A stretch of DNA of 64,000 bases from assembly GCA_945788625.1 (NCBI GenBank), contig CALZMQ010000011.1, positions 26,944 to 90,943 of the forward strand. The letters run 5' to 3'. Made by a program: the position numbers and the translations under genes. The notes under the pieces are model-generated. The model worked only from the letters and a program-made list of their open reading frames with translations, searched no databases and had not been told where the DNA came from. Below, in pieces: positions 41,514-50,550 of this stretch (positions are counted from its first letter, which is position 1; each line of letters opens with the position of its first letter). Source of the stretch: an uncultured Woeseiaceae bacterium (GTDB lineage Bacteria; Pseudomonadota; Gammaproteobacteria; Steroidobacterales; Woeseiaceae).

Positions 41514-43534
41514 CGAACGGCTTCCGATTCCTCGACGCTGAGCTCGAAGCGCGGCATGCCGTTCGCCTGGAGGGCTCCGCCGATGACGATTCCGTGCCAG
41601 GCCGCGTGGGTATCCGAGTCTGCGTACCGGAGGTCGGGAACCGAGCCGCCGTAGCGCGCCGCCGCGTCCTGGCCGTGGCAGCCTTTGCATTCCCAGTTGA
41701 ACAATTGCCGTCCGACATCGATCCGCTCTGCGACCGCGTCGAGTTCCGGCAGCGGCGGAAGTACCCTTTCCGCAGCGTTTGCTGCGGGTAGCGGTTCATT
41801 CGCGTCCAGGGTGAAAGCCATGAGCCGCGTCGGGCCGCGCACGTCTGTACCGGCATGCATTTCGGGGTAGACGAATTGGATGCCGCCGCCGGCGCCAACC
41901 GCGATCAGTACATGTTGCTCACCGTCGACGGCGTAGCTTGCCGGGGCCGCCGTTATGCCGGACCCGGTCGCCACCGACCAGAGCTTGTCCCCGCTTTCGG
42001 CCGAGTAAGCGCTGAAACGGCCGTGCGCGTCGCCCTGGAATACGAGATTGCCCGCGGTCGCGAGCAGGCCGCCATTGAACGGCAACGGGTGGTCGACCGT
42101 CCAGCGCGGTTTGCTCTCGACAGGGTCCCAGGCAACGAGCTTGCCGGGAGCGAACGGTTCGCCGTCAACCTCGGTCAGCATCGCCAGCGTGTCACTGTAG
42201 TCACCTTCCTCGTAGTCGGTGACGATGGTCGGTACATCGATGACGGGAATGTAAACGAGTTCGAGTTCGGGGTGGAATGCCATCGCGTTCCAGCTGTGTG
42301 CGCCCCACATGTTAGGCCAGACGGCCACCGATTCTCCCGGGCGCTTCCAGAACTCGGCCGCCGGGTCGTAGACGGGCTTGCCGGTCTCGAGGTTGATGTG
42401 TGTAGCCCAATTTACCTTCGCGTACTTGTCGGCAGCCAGGAGCTCGCCCGTATGCCGATCGAGTACGTAGTGGAAACCGTTTTTCGGAGCAATCAACAGC
42501 GTGTTTCTCGTCTTGCCGGCAATCTCGAGGTCGGCGAGAACGATGTTCATGTTTGCGTTGTATTCCCAGCTGTCTTCGGGAACGGTCTGGTAATGCCAGG
42601 CGTATTCACCAGTGCGGGCATCGACTGCCACGACCGACGACAGAAACAGGTTCTCGCCACCGTCGGGGCTGCGCACGTGATGGACGTACGGCAGCGCACC
42701 CGCTGTGCCGAAGAACAACAATCCGGAGACGGGATCGTAGGTCATTTCGTTCCACGCGCTGCCGCCACCACCGTATTCCTCCAGCGCGGTTCCCGACCAG
42801 CTGGCGGCCGCCATCTTCATGGCGGCGGACGTGTTTTCTTCGGGCTTGTCGCTCGGCACCGTGAAGAACCGCCACTTCAGTTCTCCGCTATCGATGTCAT
42901 AAGCCGACACGTAGCCACGGTTCTTCTTGTGCGACTCGGAGCCGGCGTTACCGACGAACACCATGTCGGCGCCAACATAGGGCGAGTCGGTGATGGTGTA
43001 ACCGAGGTCGAGATCGCAGGTCTGCGTCGACCACATTTGTTTACCGGTCTTTGCGTCGAGCGCGATCAGTCTGCAGTCCGCTGTCGTCGCGAGGACCTTT
43101 CCCCGCCATACGGCGACGCCACGATTCACACGCGCCGTCCACGACCGGGAAGGATGGCTTGCCAGCCGGGAGCGCACATCGGGGTCGTATTGCCAGATTA
43201 CGTCGCCTGTCGCAGCGTCGACGGCGTACACCAGCGAGTAGGCGCCAGACAGGTAGGCGACACCGTCTACGACGATCGGCGTTGCGGAGATACCGTCGGG
43301 TACGGGCAGATTGCGCACCCAGGCGAGGCCGAGCCTGGAAACGCTGTCTTCATTGATGTCGTCGAGCGGGCTGAAATGCTCGCCACGAAAATTGCCACCC
43401 TTGAGGAACCAGTTTTCACCGCTGTCCGCCTCATCGAGCACGCGCTTTTCGGTGACGTCGCCCGGCGCTCCGAACGCGGCAGGGATCGAAAGGCCGAGCA
43501 ATAGTGTGAACAGGAAGGCCCGTTTTCGCCGCAT
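41468..43534 (-). CDS. PQQ-dependent quinohaemoprotein alcohol dehydrogenase
   Basis: 688 aa. A signal peptide (LFTLLLGLSIPAAFGA) leads an eight-bladed PQQ propeller with repeated tryptophan-docking motifs (DAATGDVIWQYD, DAKTGKQMWST, SAESGDKLWSV). A C-terminal cytochrome c domain has haem site CKGCH (near residue 614) and a Met ligand in NGMPRF. This matches type II quinohaemoprotein dehydrogenases, periplasmic enzymes that oxidise alcohols or aldehydes and pass electrons to a cytochrome. No PQQ-synthesis genes are in the window. It is divergent from the cupin gene. Confidence 0.92.
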   Translation of the reverse strand: MRRKRAFLFTLLLGLSIPAAFGAPGDVTEKRVLDEADSGENWFLKGGNFRGEHFSPLDDINEDSVSRLGLAWVRNLPVPDGISATPIVVDGVAYLSGAYSLVYAVDAATGDVIWQYDPDVRSRLASHPSRSWTARVNRGVAVWRGKVLATTADCRLIALDAKTGKQMWSTQTCDLDLGYTITDSPYVGADMVFVGNAGSESHKKNRGYVSAYDIDSGELKWRFFTVPSDKPEENTSAAMKMAAASWSGTALEEYGGGGSAWNEMTYDPVSGLLFFGTAGALPYVHHVRSPDGGENLFLSSVVAVDARTGEYAWHYQTVPEDSWEYNANMNIVLADLEIAGKTRNTLLIAPKNGFHYVLDRHTGELLAADKYAKVNWATHINLETGKPVYDPAAEFWKRPGESVAVWPNMWGAHSWNAMAFHPELELVYIPVIDVPTIVTDYEEGDYSDTLAMLTEVDGEPFAPGKLVAWDPVESKPRWTVDHPLPFNGGLLATAGNLVFQGDAHGRFSAYSAESGDKLWSVATGSGITAAPASYAVDGEQHVLIAVGAGGGIQFVYPEMHAGTDVRGPTRLMAFTLDANEPLPAANAAERVLPPLPELDAVAERIDVGRQLFNWECKGCHGQDAAARYGGSVPDLRYADSDTHAAWHGIVIGGALQANGMPRFELSVEESEAVRQFVLSQSLQLRESR

Positions 43535-43657
43535 GGTCACTGCCCTCGAGGCTTGGTGGATTGCGTGGTCATTCTGGATTAAGTTCGGCGGCAACGCTAA
43601 TCTTGATCGCGACCGCAACACAGAGTGCGGCGAAACACGCGGGAACAGGGGGCAGGT

Positions 43658-44107
43658 ATGAGGAAAATGTATCTCTTCGACATGGGGCTGTTGGTGCTGG
43701 CGGGAACGGTGGCGGCCGTATTGGCCGATGAGCCCGTCCACCCGGAGAAACTGTCGAAGACGGATATTGCGGGCGAAGTATTTGCGCGCCCCGACATGTA
43801 CGAACACACGGAAAACGGCAACACGACACTCGATGTCACGTCATTCCTCTCCAGTGACAGGAAATTCGGCTCCGGGATGTACAAATCCGGCGCAGTGCGT
43901 TACGAGATTACGGAGCCCTACGGTGTCGACGAATTCATGTACTTCCTGGAGGGCAGCGTGACCCTGACGTCCAGTGACGGCAAGGTCCAGGTCATCGGCG
44001 CCGGGGAAGGCGTCACCATCCCGAAGGAATGGACCGGTGTCTGGGAAACGGAGGGTTACACGAAGATCTGGGTGATCTACTCCGAGGACGGGTCCGGGCT
44101 TGAATAG
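43658..44107 (+). CDS. Exported cupin-domain protein
   Basis: 149 aa with an N-terminal hydrophobic signal (MGLLVLAGTVAAVLA). The single cupin shows YEITEPYGVDEFMYFLEGSVTLTSSDG and AGEGVTIPKEWTGVWET; it resembles the (S)-ureidoglycine aminohydrolase/EutQ-like small cupins, with Glu in place of the usual His pair, so metal binding is uncertain. ATG 43658 has GGGGGCAGG upstream. It overlaps the following amidohydrolase start by 8 nt. Confidence 0.78.
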   Translation: MRKMYLFDMGLLVLAGTVAAVLADEPVHPEKLSKTDIAGEVFARPDMYEHTENGNTTLDVTSFLSSDRKFGSGMYKSGAVRYEITEPYGVDEFMYFLEGSVTLTSSDGKVQVIGAGEGVTIPKEWTGVWETEGYTKIWVIYSEDGSGLE

Positions 44108-45818
44108 CAGGATAGCGGCGGGCCTGTTGTGCGCGGCGCTCCTGGGCGGGTGTGCAGGAGAAACGCTGGAAGAACGTTTTGCCGACGTCGTTTTTACGAA
44201 TGGCAAGGTCTACACGTTGGACGACGCCATGCCGTGGGCGGAGGCGGTCGCTGTAAAAGGGAACCGGATCGTTTACGTGGGGGACGCAGCGGGCGTCGAA
44301 GCGATGACCGGAGCGGCGACCGATCGCCACGACCTGGCAGGCAAGCTGCTGTTGCCCGGTTTCATCGACTCGCATGCGCACCCGATTGCAGGCGGCGCTT
44401 ACGCGACGGCATTGTCGCTGGATACATTCGGCACGGTCGAAGACTGGCTACGAGCGATTGAGCAGTACGCGGCGGAAAACCCTGACGCGCCCGTGTTGTT
44501 CGGCTATGGCTTCCTGGCAACGACATTCGGGCCGGTGGGTCCGACACGGCAGCTCATCGACGCCATCGTCCCTGGCAGGCCGGTCCTTATCATGGACGAG
44601 GGATTCCACGCGGCCTGGGCCAATACGGCGACATTGGAAGCGCTCAATATAAGCCAGGACACGCCGGACCCGGTGCCCGGGTTCAGCTATTACAAGCGTG
44701 ACGCAAACGGCGATGCAACGGGTTACCTGCTCGAAGGTACGGCCGGCATGGCGATGCAGCAGCTCGATGTCATCACCGAAGACATCGTGGTCCAGGGCAC
44801 CGGCATCATCATCGACATTATGAACGCCTACGGCGTAACGGCAGCCTTCGATGCCGGCCTGATCGGTTACGAGTCGAGCGCAAGCAACATACTCAGCCGT
44901 CTCGAGGCCGACGGCGCCATGACCATCCGCCTGGTCGGGTCGTATCGACCGGAGGGCCCCGAAGACGTGGCCGATGCGGTCGACAAGACCCTGGAATGGG
45001 CAGGTACGCTGAAAGGCGAGCGATACCACTACAATGTATTGAAAATAATGGACGACGGTACGGTCGAGGGGCGCACCGCCGCTATGTTCGAGGACTACCA
45101 GGGCGAGCCGGGCAACAGTGGCGAAACCGTGTACACCGAGGAAGAGATGACGACGATGGTCGTTGCTGCGGCACGCAATAATATCGACGTGCATATTCAT
45201 GCTCTGGGTGAGCGTGCGATACACGAGGCGTTGAACGCAATCGAAGCGGCGCGCGGCGAAGCCCCCGACAGTACGACCCGATACGCGATATGCCACATCC
45301 AGGTTATTACCGATCAGGACTTACCGCGCTTCGCAGAACTCGATGTCGTCGCCCAGAGTACGCCGTTGTGGGCAGCTTACGATACCTACGGCGAGCAATT
45401 CGTGAGCGAGGACCAGTTCCAGCGTTTCTGGCGTTTCAAGAGCCTCAGGAACCTGGGCGTCCGGCTTTCCTTCGGCAGCGATTTTCCGGCGAGCGGCGCC
45501 GGTACACTGGGATTGTCGCCGGTCGTGCAAATCGAAATCGGCCATACGCGCCAGGAGCCTGGTAGCCCCGAATCGCCGGTGCAGCCATTGCCAAGCGAGC
45601 GACTCGATGTTGCGAGCCTGATTCGCGGTTTCACCCTCGATGCCGCCTACCAGATGCATATGGAAGACGAGATCGGTTCGATCGAGGTCGGCAAGAAAGC
45701 GGATCTCATCGTGCTCGACCGAAATCTCCTGGAAATCGATGCGTACGAAATTCACAAAACAAATGTGCTCCTGACGATGCTGGATGGCGAAATCGTCTAC
45801 GAGTCATCCACGGAGTAG
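44100..45818 (+). CDS. YtcJ-type amidohydrolase lipoprotein
   Basis: 572 aa. TTG 44100 starts a lipoprotein signal (LLCAALLGGCAG, lipidated Cys18); no ATG lies near, and the start sits inside the end of the cupin gene. The N-terminal sandwich (VVFTNGKVYTLDD) leads to the metal HxH in LLPGFIDSHAHP, further ligands in DVHIHALGERA and CHIQVI, and the catalytic Asp in SFGSDFPASG. The C-terminal GSIEVGKKADLIVLDRN closes the sandwich. Members hydrolyse exocyclic amide or carbamate bonds. It is an intact relative of the remnant fused to the amidohydrolase at 19892. Confidence 0.88.
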   Translation: MNSRIAAGLLCAALLGGCAGETLEERFADVVFTNGKVYTLDDAMPWAEAVAVKGNRIVYVGDAAGVEAMTGAATDRHDLAGKLLLPGFIDSHAHPIAGGAYATALSLDTFGTVEDWLRAIEQYAAENPDAPVLFGYGFLATTFGPVGPTRQLIDAIVPGRPVLIMDEGFHAAWANTATLEALNISQDTPDPVPGFSYYKRDANGDATGYLLEGTAGMAMQQLDVITEDIVVQGTGIIIDIMNAYGVTAAFDAGLIGYESSASNILSRLEADGAMTIRLVGSYRPEGPEDVADAVDKTLEWAGTLKGERYHYNVLKIMDDGTVEGRTAAMFEDYQGEPGNSGETVYTEEEMTTMVVAAARNNIDVHIHALGERAIHEALNAIEAARGEAPDSTTRYAICHIQVITDQDLPRFAELDVVAQSTPLWAAYDTYGEQFVSEDQFQRFWRFKSLRNLGVRLSFGSDFPASGAGTLGLSPVVQIEIGHTRQEPGSPESPVQPLPSERLDVASLIRGFTLDAAYQMHMEDEIGSIEVGKKADLIVLDRNLLEIDAYEIHKTNVLLTMLDGEIVYESSTE

Positions 45819-45824
45819 CCTTGC

Positions 45825-46640
45825 ATGTCTGAACTGGAACCCGGCCTCGCGGTCGTCACCGGCGGCGGCCACGGCATCGGTCGCGCACTTTGTCGGCGCT
45901 TGGCGAGTAGCGGTACGATCGTGGTGGTCGCCGACATCGACGAAGCTGCCGCCAGAAACGTCGCGGATGATATAAACGGCATTGCAACCGCTCTCGACGT
46001 GGCCGATGAGCAGGCCGTTGCGACGCTGGTAGAGAGTATCGAGGAAGAACATGGCGCGATCGGCATGTTCATCTCGAACGCCGGCGTCGGCTACGGCGAT
46101 GGCCGCGGTGGCGCCATTTCGGCCGAGGGCGGCATCAACCCAATCGACGACCGCTGGGAGGCGTGCTGGCGGATCAACGTCATGGCGCACGTCTACGCGG
46201 CTCGCGCGCTGGTGCCACGCATGCTTGAAAGGGGTGGCGGGCATCTCGTCAACATCGCATCGGCGGCGGGACTCCTGAGCCAGATTGGCGATTCGGCGTA
46301 CTCCGCGACCAAGCATGCGGCCGTCGGTTTCGCAGAGTCACTGGCGATCAACTACGGCGAGCAGGGAATAAAGGTATCGGTGGTCTGCCCGCAGGCGGTT
46401 GCGACGCGAATGATCGGCATCGAGGACGATGCGGAAACGATGGAAGGCGGCTTCCTCGGCAACGATGTCGACGGCATTCTGCCCGCCGATACGGTCGCGG
46501 ACATTGTCGTCACCGAAGCCCTCGCGGGCCGATTCCTGATTCTCACGCACCCGCAGGTCGCGACTTACTTCGAGCGCAAGGCGAGCGACTACGACCGCTG
46601 GATCAGCGGTATGCAGCGCTTTCGCAGGAAACTGTCGTAG
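45825..46640 (+). CDS. Short-chain dehydrogenase/reductase
   Basis: 271 aa. The cofactor motif is TGGGHGIG (about residues 12-19), NAG follows in ISNAGVGYG, and the catalytic triad is Ser (NIASAAG), Tyr-x3-Lys (YSATKHA). Asp after the second strand (VVADID) suggests NAD(H). It starts 6 nt after the amidohydrolase and is the last gene of that transcript. It oxidises or reduces a hydroxyl/keto group of unknown substrate. Confidence 0.92.
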   Translation: MSELEPGLAVVTGGGHGIGRALCRRLASSGTIVVVADIDEAAARNVADDINGIATALDVADEQAVATLVESIEEEHGAIGMFISNAGVGYGDGRGGAISAEGGINPIDDRWEACWRINVMAHVYAARALVPRMLERGGGHLVNIASAAGLLSQIGDSAYSATKHAAVGFAESLAINYGEQGIKVSVVCPQAVATRMIGIEDDAETMEGGFLGNDVDGILPADTVADIVVTEALAGRFLILTHPQVATYFERKASDYDRWISGMQRFRRKLS

Positions 46641-46647
46641 GACCGGC

Positions 46648-46980
46648 CTACGGCGAGCCGCTGTACTGCCAGAGAACGGACGAACGCTGGCCCGAGCGGC
46701 AGTAAGCGAGCACCTGTTCGTCGCACTCGGCGACGATGCGCTGAAACTCCTCGACAACGTCAGCCGGGATACCATTGCCAACAAAGGGCAAATGATGGAA
46801 CGTGACACCGTGACGTTCGCATTCGGCGGCGATTTCCACGGCCGTCGGCTGGCCACGGTCCTCGCCGTCGGGTCGGTTGCAGACAATGACCGTGTAACCA
46901 TGCTGTTTCAGCGCCCCGACGTCGGCGGCGTCGATTTGTGCCGCGACCGAGCAGGACTCGCTGAGCTTGTAAACCTGCAT
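46648..46980 (-). CDS. DUF442/Blh-type sulfur transferase or phosphatase
   Basis: 110 aa. The active-site loop is Cys94-RSGQR (LAYCRSGQRS), as in the N-terminal domain of the Blh family and in TIGR01244-type proteins. The N-terminus VAAQIDAADVGALKQHGYTVIVCNRPDGED is diagnostic. Such proteins accompany persulfide dioxygenases and probably carry or transfer persulfide sulfur. It is the last gene of the three-gene leftward operon, starting 1 nt after the preceding stop. Confidence 0.87.
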   Translation of the reverse strand: MQVYKLSESCSVAAQIDAADVGALKQHGYTVIVCNRPDGEDRGQPTAVEIAAECERHGVTFHHLPFVGNGIPADVVEEFQRIVAECDEQVLAYCRSGQRSSVLWQYSGSP

Positions 46981-46981
46981 A

Positions 46982-47929
46982 TCAGAATTCCTGCCGAAAC
47001 GGTTCGCAGAGCATCGAACGGATGTCCTCCGGTGCGGGCACCGTCGACTCGGTTACAGTAATCGGCGGCAATCCTGCGGCGTTTCTGTCTGCTTCGAACT
47101 GCGAGGCGAGTTCGCTGACGATAAGCTGTTGGCGTTCGTCGCGCGGCAGGAATTCGGTAGCAATCGAACCCATCGGACCGCTCAGCAACTGCGGCGCGAT
47201 TTCGTAGGCGACTGCGTTGTACACGTTGGACGGCAGAATAGCACTCTTGCCGTACGAGTTCAGTGCGTCGTACTCATCCTTGTCGATCCAGCCGAGCTGG
47301 ATGGGTCCCCCCTCGACTATTCCTCGGATATCGCCGACGTGATAAAGCGCCATCAGCCTGCCGCGCAGAGCGGCTTTGTAAAACCAGTCCCGGGCCCGCT
47401 CGTAGTTCCCGACCGTTTCGGCATCGAGAGGCCGGCTGAAACTGTACGAGAGCAAGTCCTTGTCCTCGAACAAGAGGTAGGCCACGGCCTGATCATCCGG
47501 CAGCTTGCGGGCTCTCATGATATGAATTGCGCCCAGTACGGCCATCGCCGCCGAATCTCCCTGTACAGCCAGGTCTCGCAGAGCAGGCTCCGGGAGTCCG
47601 CGGTACGACGCAATGGTCGGACCTGTCGTCGCAACCGGGTCCCAGCGCGCGATCTCGCTATTGAACATTGGATGCGACTGCAATTGTGTCGGGTTCAGGC
47701 AGTCGCTCTCGGGCTCGGCCGGTAGCGACGCTGCCAGGTCTGCGTCGCTGCGCGGTCGGGGTTCGCCAATATCCGTGCTTCGGACGCCCGTGTCGTCATC
47801 GAGTGCCTGCGACGCAGCGCCGGCCGGCTGCGCGCTGTTTGAGGGCCGCGGGAGCGCCGCCATCCTGTACGCGACGAACATCGCGACGAGAGCGATGCCG
47901 ATCGCGATCAGTTTGTGTGAATTCGTCAT
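46982..47929 (-). CDS. Hypothetical membrane-anchored protein in the persulfide dioxygenase operon
   Basis: 315 aa; family not recognised. A single N-terminal transmembrane anchor (LIAIGIALVAMFVAYRM, about residues 6-22) is followed by a Pro/Ala/Asp-rich linker and a soluble helical domain. Segments such as LAVQGDSAAMAVLGAIHIMRARKLPDD and ARDWFYKAALRGRLMALYHVG look like Sel1/TPR-type helical repeats. Two Cys are present, near residue 77 (SDCLNP) and near the C-terminus (MLCEPF). It lies 35 nt after the persulfide dioxygenase gene and 1 nt before the DUF442 gene, so it is part of the operon. Confidence 0.75.
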   Translation of the reverse strand: MTNSHKLIAIGIALVAMFVAYRMAALPRPSNSAQPAGAASQALDDDTGVRSTDIGEPRPRSDADLAASLPAEPESDCLNPTQLQSHPMFNSEIARWDPVATTGPTIASYRGLPEPALRDLAVQGDSAAMAVLGAIHIMRARKLPDDQAVAYLLFEDKDLLSYSFSRPLDAETVGNYERARDWFYKAALRGRLMALYHVGDIRGIVEGGPIQLGWIDKDEYDALNSYGKSAILPSNVYNAVAYEIAPQLLSGPMGSIATEFLPRDERQQLIVSELASQFEADRNAAGLPPITVTESTVPAPEDIRSMLCEPFRQEF

Positions 47930-47964
47930 AGTGTCGGCGCGACGGCGGCGGGTACGCGCGCCGG

Positions 47965-48828
47965 CTAAACGGCGTTCAGTGGAATTTTGAGATAGCGGAT
48001 GTCGTTGTCTTCAGGTTGCGGGAACTGGCCGGCACGCACATTGACCTGGATCGCCGGCAACAGCAGCCTGGGCATGCCCAGTTCCTTGTCGCGGCCTTCG
48101 CGCATTTCGACGAATGCACTTTCTGACACGTCTTTGTTTATGTGTATGTTGCCGTCTTGCTGCAGTGCCACTGTGGTTTCCCAGGCGTATACGTCGCGGC
48201 CGGGCGCCTTGTAGTCGTGGCACATGAACAGGCGCGTATCCCGGGGCAGCGAGAGTATCTTCTGGATCGATTCGTACAATTGCGCCGCGTCGCCACCCGG
48301 AAAGTCGGTACGCGCAGTGCCGAAATCGGGCATGAACAAGGTGTCGCCGACGTAGGCGGTGTCACCAATGACGTAGGTAACGCACGCCGGGGTGTGCCCC
48401 GGCGTGGCGATTACGCTGCCACCGATGCTGCCTACCTCGAAGGTATCTCCGTCGCCGAACAGGCGGTCGAACTGGCTTCCGTCCGTCGCGAGGTCCGATA
48501 AGTTGAAAATTTCCTTGAACGTGGATTGGACAGATGTAACGCCGCTGCCAATCCCTATCTGACCACCGAATTTTTCCTTGAGGCATGGTGCGCCACTCAG
48601 ATGATCGGCGTGCACGTGGGTTTCCAGGATCCAGTCCACGCCAAGACCGTTGCTCGTCACGTAGGCGATAATTTCGTCAGCGCACTGGGTTGCGGTTCGC
48701 CCGGATGCGGCGTCGTAGTCGAGTACCGGGTCGATAATGACGGCCCGGGACGTGGCCGGGTCGCTGACCACGTATGAAACAGTAAACGTCGCCTCGTCGA
48801 AGAACGCTTTTACCTCTGGACTGGACAT
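47965..48828 (-). CDS. Persulfide dioxygenase / MBL-fold (Blh/ETHE1-like) protein
   Basis: 287 aa. The metallo-beta-lactamase signature is His71-x-His73-x-Asp75-His76 (ETHVHADHLSG), with later ligands in TPGHTPAC, GDTLFMPD and FMCHDY. ETHE1-like enzymes oxidise glutathione persulfide to sulfite using a single iron. First gene of the operon; a TATAAT -10 box lies 39 nt upstream of the ATG (48867-48872). It probably works with the DUF442 protein to detoxify sulfide. No BigR-type regulator is seen next to it. Confidence 0.9.
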   Translation of the reverse strand: MSSPEVKAFFDEATFTVSYVVSDPATSRAVIIDPVLDYDAASGRTATQCADEIIAYVTSNGLGVDWILETHVHADHLSGAPCLKEKFGGQIGIGSGVTSVQSTFKEIFNLSDLATDGSQFDRLFGDGDTFEVGSIGGSVIATPGHTPACVTYVIGDTAYVGDTLFMPDFGTARTDFPGGDAAQLYESIQKILSLPRDTRLFMCHDYKAPGRDVYAWETTVALQQDGNIHINKDVSESAFVEMREGRDKELGMPRLLLPAIQVNVRAGQFPQPEDNDIRYLKIPLNAV

Positions 48829-48866
48829 TATGAGGGTCCTGAACTCGGTTGCCGAAACAGCTGCAT

Positions 48867-48872
48867 ATTATA
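48867..48872 (-). promoter_or_regulatory. Candidate -10 box upstream of the persulfide dioxygenase
   Basis: A perfect TATAAT on the leftward strand, 39 nt before the ATG at 48828 and inside the 152-bp gap after the ScfR-like gene. No good -35 box is seen at the right distance, so an activator may be needed or the match may be chance. Confidence 0.4.
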
Positions 48873-48980
48873 AGGTCGTCTTTACCGAGTAACAGCACCA
48901 TGACGCGTTTGTCGATTGCCGGTGTCTGCGCCGGTCGCAGCCACGATGGCGCACATGCCGCGACCTTCGTATTCGCCGGG

Positions 48981-50537
48981 TCAGGCGCTGCTCAGGACCG
49001 CTTCTCGAATCTCGTCGATTTGCGGTTTCAGTTTCGGCGGCGCCTTGCCGAGGCAATGCTTGTCGCGCGGGCAGTTGGAGCTTCGCTGGCAAATTATGGT
49101 CGCATCGAGCGCCGCGCCTTCCTCGATCCAGCCGATATTCAATATCTTGCTGATGCTCTCGAGCTGCTTGCGGGCTTCGCCGGGGATCGGCGCGGAGCCA
49201 CCACCGCGGTTGCAGCTTGCCTCGATCATGTCGATGGTGCGGGCCGGGTCGATGTTCTGCGCGATGAGCGCCGGCGAGAGATCGACGCCGGCGCAGAGTA
49301 CGTGCGGATTGCCGGCGGCATCCTTGCTGCGTATCGACTGGCAGCAGTAAAGGCGCTTGTCGTCGCCGCTACGCAGCACCGATATCTGCGACGACGGCTT
49401 GGTGGAGCGGGTGTTCAGCATGCGAAACACGGCCCAGTGCTGACATGGGTCGGATACCAGGGTCATATTGCCCCACGGCAGCGGAATGCCGTTGCCGCGA
49501 TACACGGCCCGCAGGTTTCCGGGCGGATAAGCATCGAAGTAATGCCAGTGCGGATAGGGCGAAACGCTTGGCATGCGGCGCATGACCAGCGTCGTCGTCA
49601 GGTCGATCCTGTCGCCGGCATCGATCGCGTACGCCTGGCGAGCGAGAAACTGCCGAAACGGCGTCTTTGGCGCCAGCAATGCCGCCGCAAAGTAGCTGCA
49701 CTCGAAATCGCGCCACGCGTACAGGATGTCCTTCGCGTCCACATTTACCGATTCGGCATCGTGACGGCGCCCCGAGACGCGGCCCCCGGATACCTGCGGC
49801 GCACGCGCCCCATCGCCGTCGTGCAATATCTTGTGCCCGATATGGTTGGCGAGATCGAATTTCAGTCGTGCCGGGTCTTTCTGCAACTCCCGGTTCAGGT
49901 ACACCTTGTCGGGTGCGTCGAAAAACGAGCGCACCATCGTGTTCAGCGGTTTGTCCGAGTCGCCCCTGTCCATGAAGCAGCGATTGTCGAACCACTGGAT
50001 ATCGAGGCCGAGGTCTTTGGCGATGGCGAAAACGTCGTCGACGTGGATCGGGAATTGTTTCTTGCCGACGCTCTCGGCAGCCCGCTCGAGGTCGGGGAAT
50101 CGATTCTGGCTGGCTTCCTGGTGCGCCCGAATGAGCAGGTGCGCGAACTGCCGCCCGGTAGTGCCCGTCTGCGCCAGCAGTTCGGGGATGGCCAGCTGCA
50201 GCAGCGACTCGGAGAACAGGAAGCCGGGTTCCAGTGGCATACCGCTGACGGCGGCGCTGGGCGCCGTGTCGATCGCGTCATCGTCCAGCGATTCGTCGAA
50301 AAACCAGGCGGTTTCCTTCTGAAAAATCTCGGCAATGATCTCGAGCAGGCGTTCTGACGGCACTCGTTTGCCGTTCTCGATCATCGACAGGTAAGAGACC
50401 GAAGGCCCCGCCTCCCTGTCGATCTGTATGCAGCGCACGGAGAGATCTTCGAGCGTCAGGTGGTTGCGCTTGCGCAAGCTTTTGATCTTGGTGCCGAGAA
50501 AGTGCGCCTTTCGGCGCAGGCCTTGTTGGCCGCTCAT
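48981..50537 (-). CDS. XRE-family regulator of acetate/glyoxylate metabolism (ScfR/RamB-like)
   Basis: 518 aa. The N-terminal helix-turn-helix spans about residues 10-70 (KIKSLRKRNHLTLEDLS, VSYLSMIENGKRVPS). A middle IrrE-like domain follows with a degenerate zinc motif (ANHIGHKIL), then a C-terminal DUF2083-type domain with a Cys cluster (CQRSSNCPRDKHC). RamB/ScfR relatives control aceA and aceB; here the gene is divergent from aceA, giving the same assignment. The second ATG (50537) was chosen because AAGGA lies 7 nt before it and directly abuts the first ATG. The Cys cluster may bind a metal. Confidence 0.87.
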   Translation of the reverse strand: MSGQQGLRRKAHFLGTKIKSLRKRNHLTLEDLSVRCIQIDREAGPSVSYLSMIENGKRVPSERLLEIIAEIFQKETAWFFDESLDDDAIDTAPSAAVSGMPLEPGFLFSESLLQLAIPELLAQTGTTGRQFAHLLIRAHQEASQNRFPDLERAAESVGKKQFPIHVDDVFAIAKDLGLDIQWFDNRCFMDRGDSDKPLNTMVRSFFDAPDKVYLNRELQKDPARLKFDLANHIGHKILHDGDGARAPQVSGGRVSGRRHDAESVNVDAKDILYAWRDFECSYFAAALLAPKTPFRQFLARQAYAIDAGDRIDLTTTLVMRRMPSVSPYPHWHYFDAYPPGNLRAVYRGNGIPLPWGNMTLVSDPCQHWAVFRMLNTRSTKPSSQISVLRSGDDKRLYCCQSIRSKDAAGNPHVLCAGVDLSPALIAQNIDPARTIDMIEASCNRGGGSAPIPGEARKQLESISKILNIGWIEEGAALDATIICQRSSNCPRDKHCLGKAPPKLKPQIDEIREAVLSSA

Positions 50538-50550
50538 GGGCATTCCTTGT

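Noticed and set aside
41855..43504. A 549-codon rightward frame opposite the quinohaemoprotein dehydrogenase
   Set aside because: It mirrors the real gene in GC-rich DNA; its translation has no domain, signal or motif, while the opposite strand has a signal peptide, PQQ repeats and a haem site.
48849..50357. A 502-codon rightward frame opposite the ScfR-like regulator
   Set aside because: Low-complexity Arg/Val-rich translation without motifs; the leftward frame has a clear HTH and family features.
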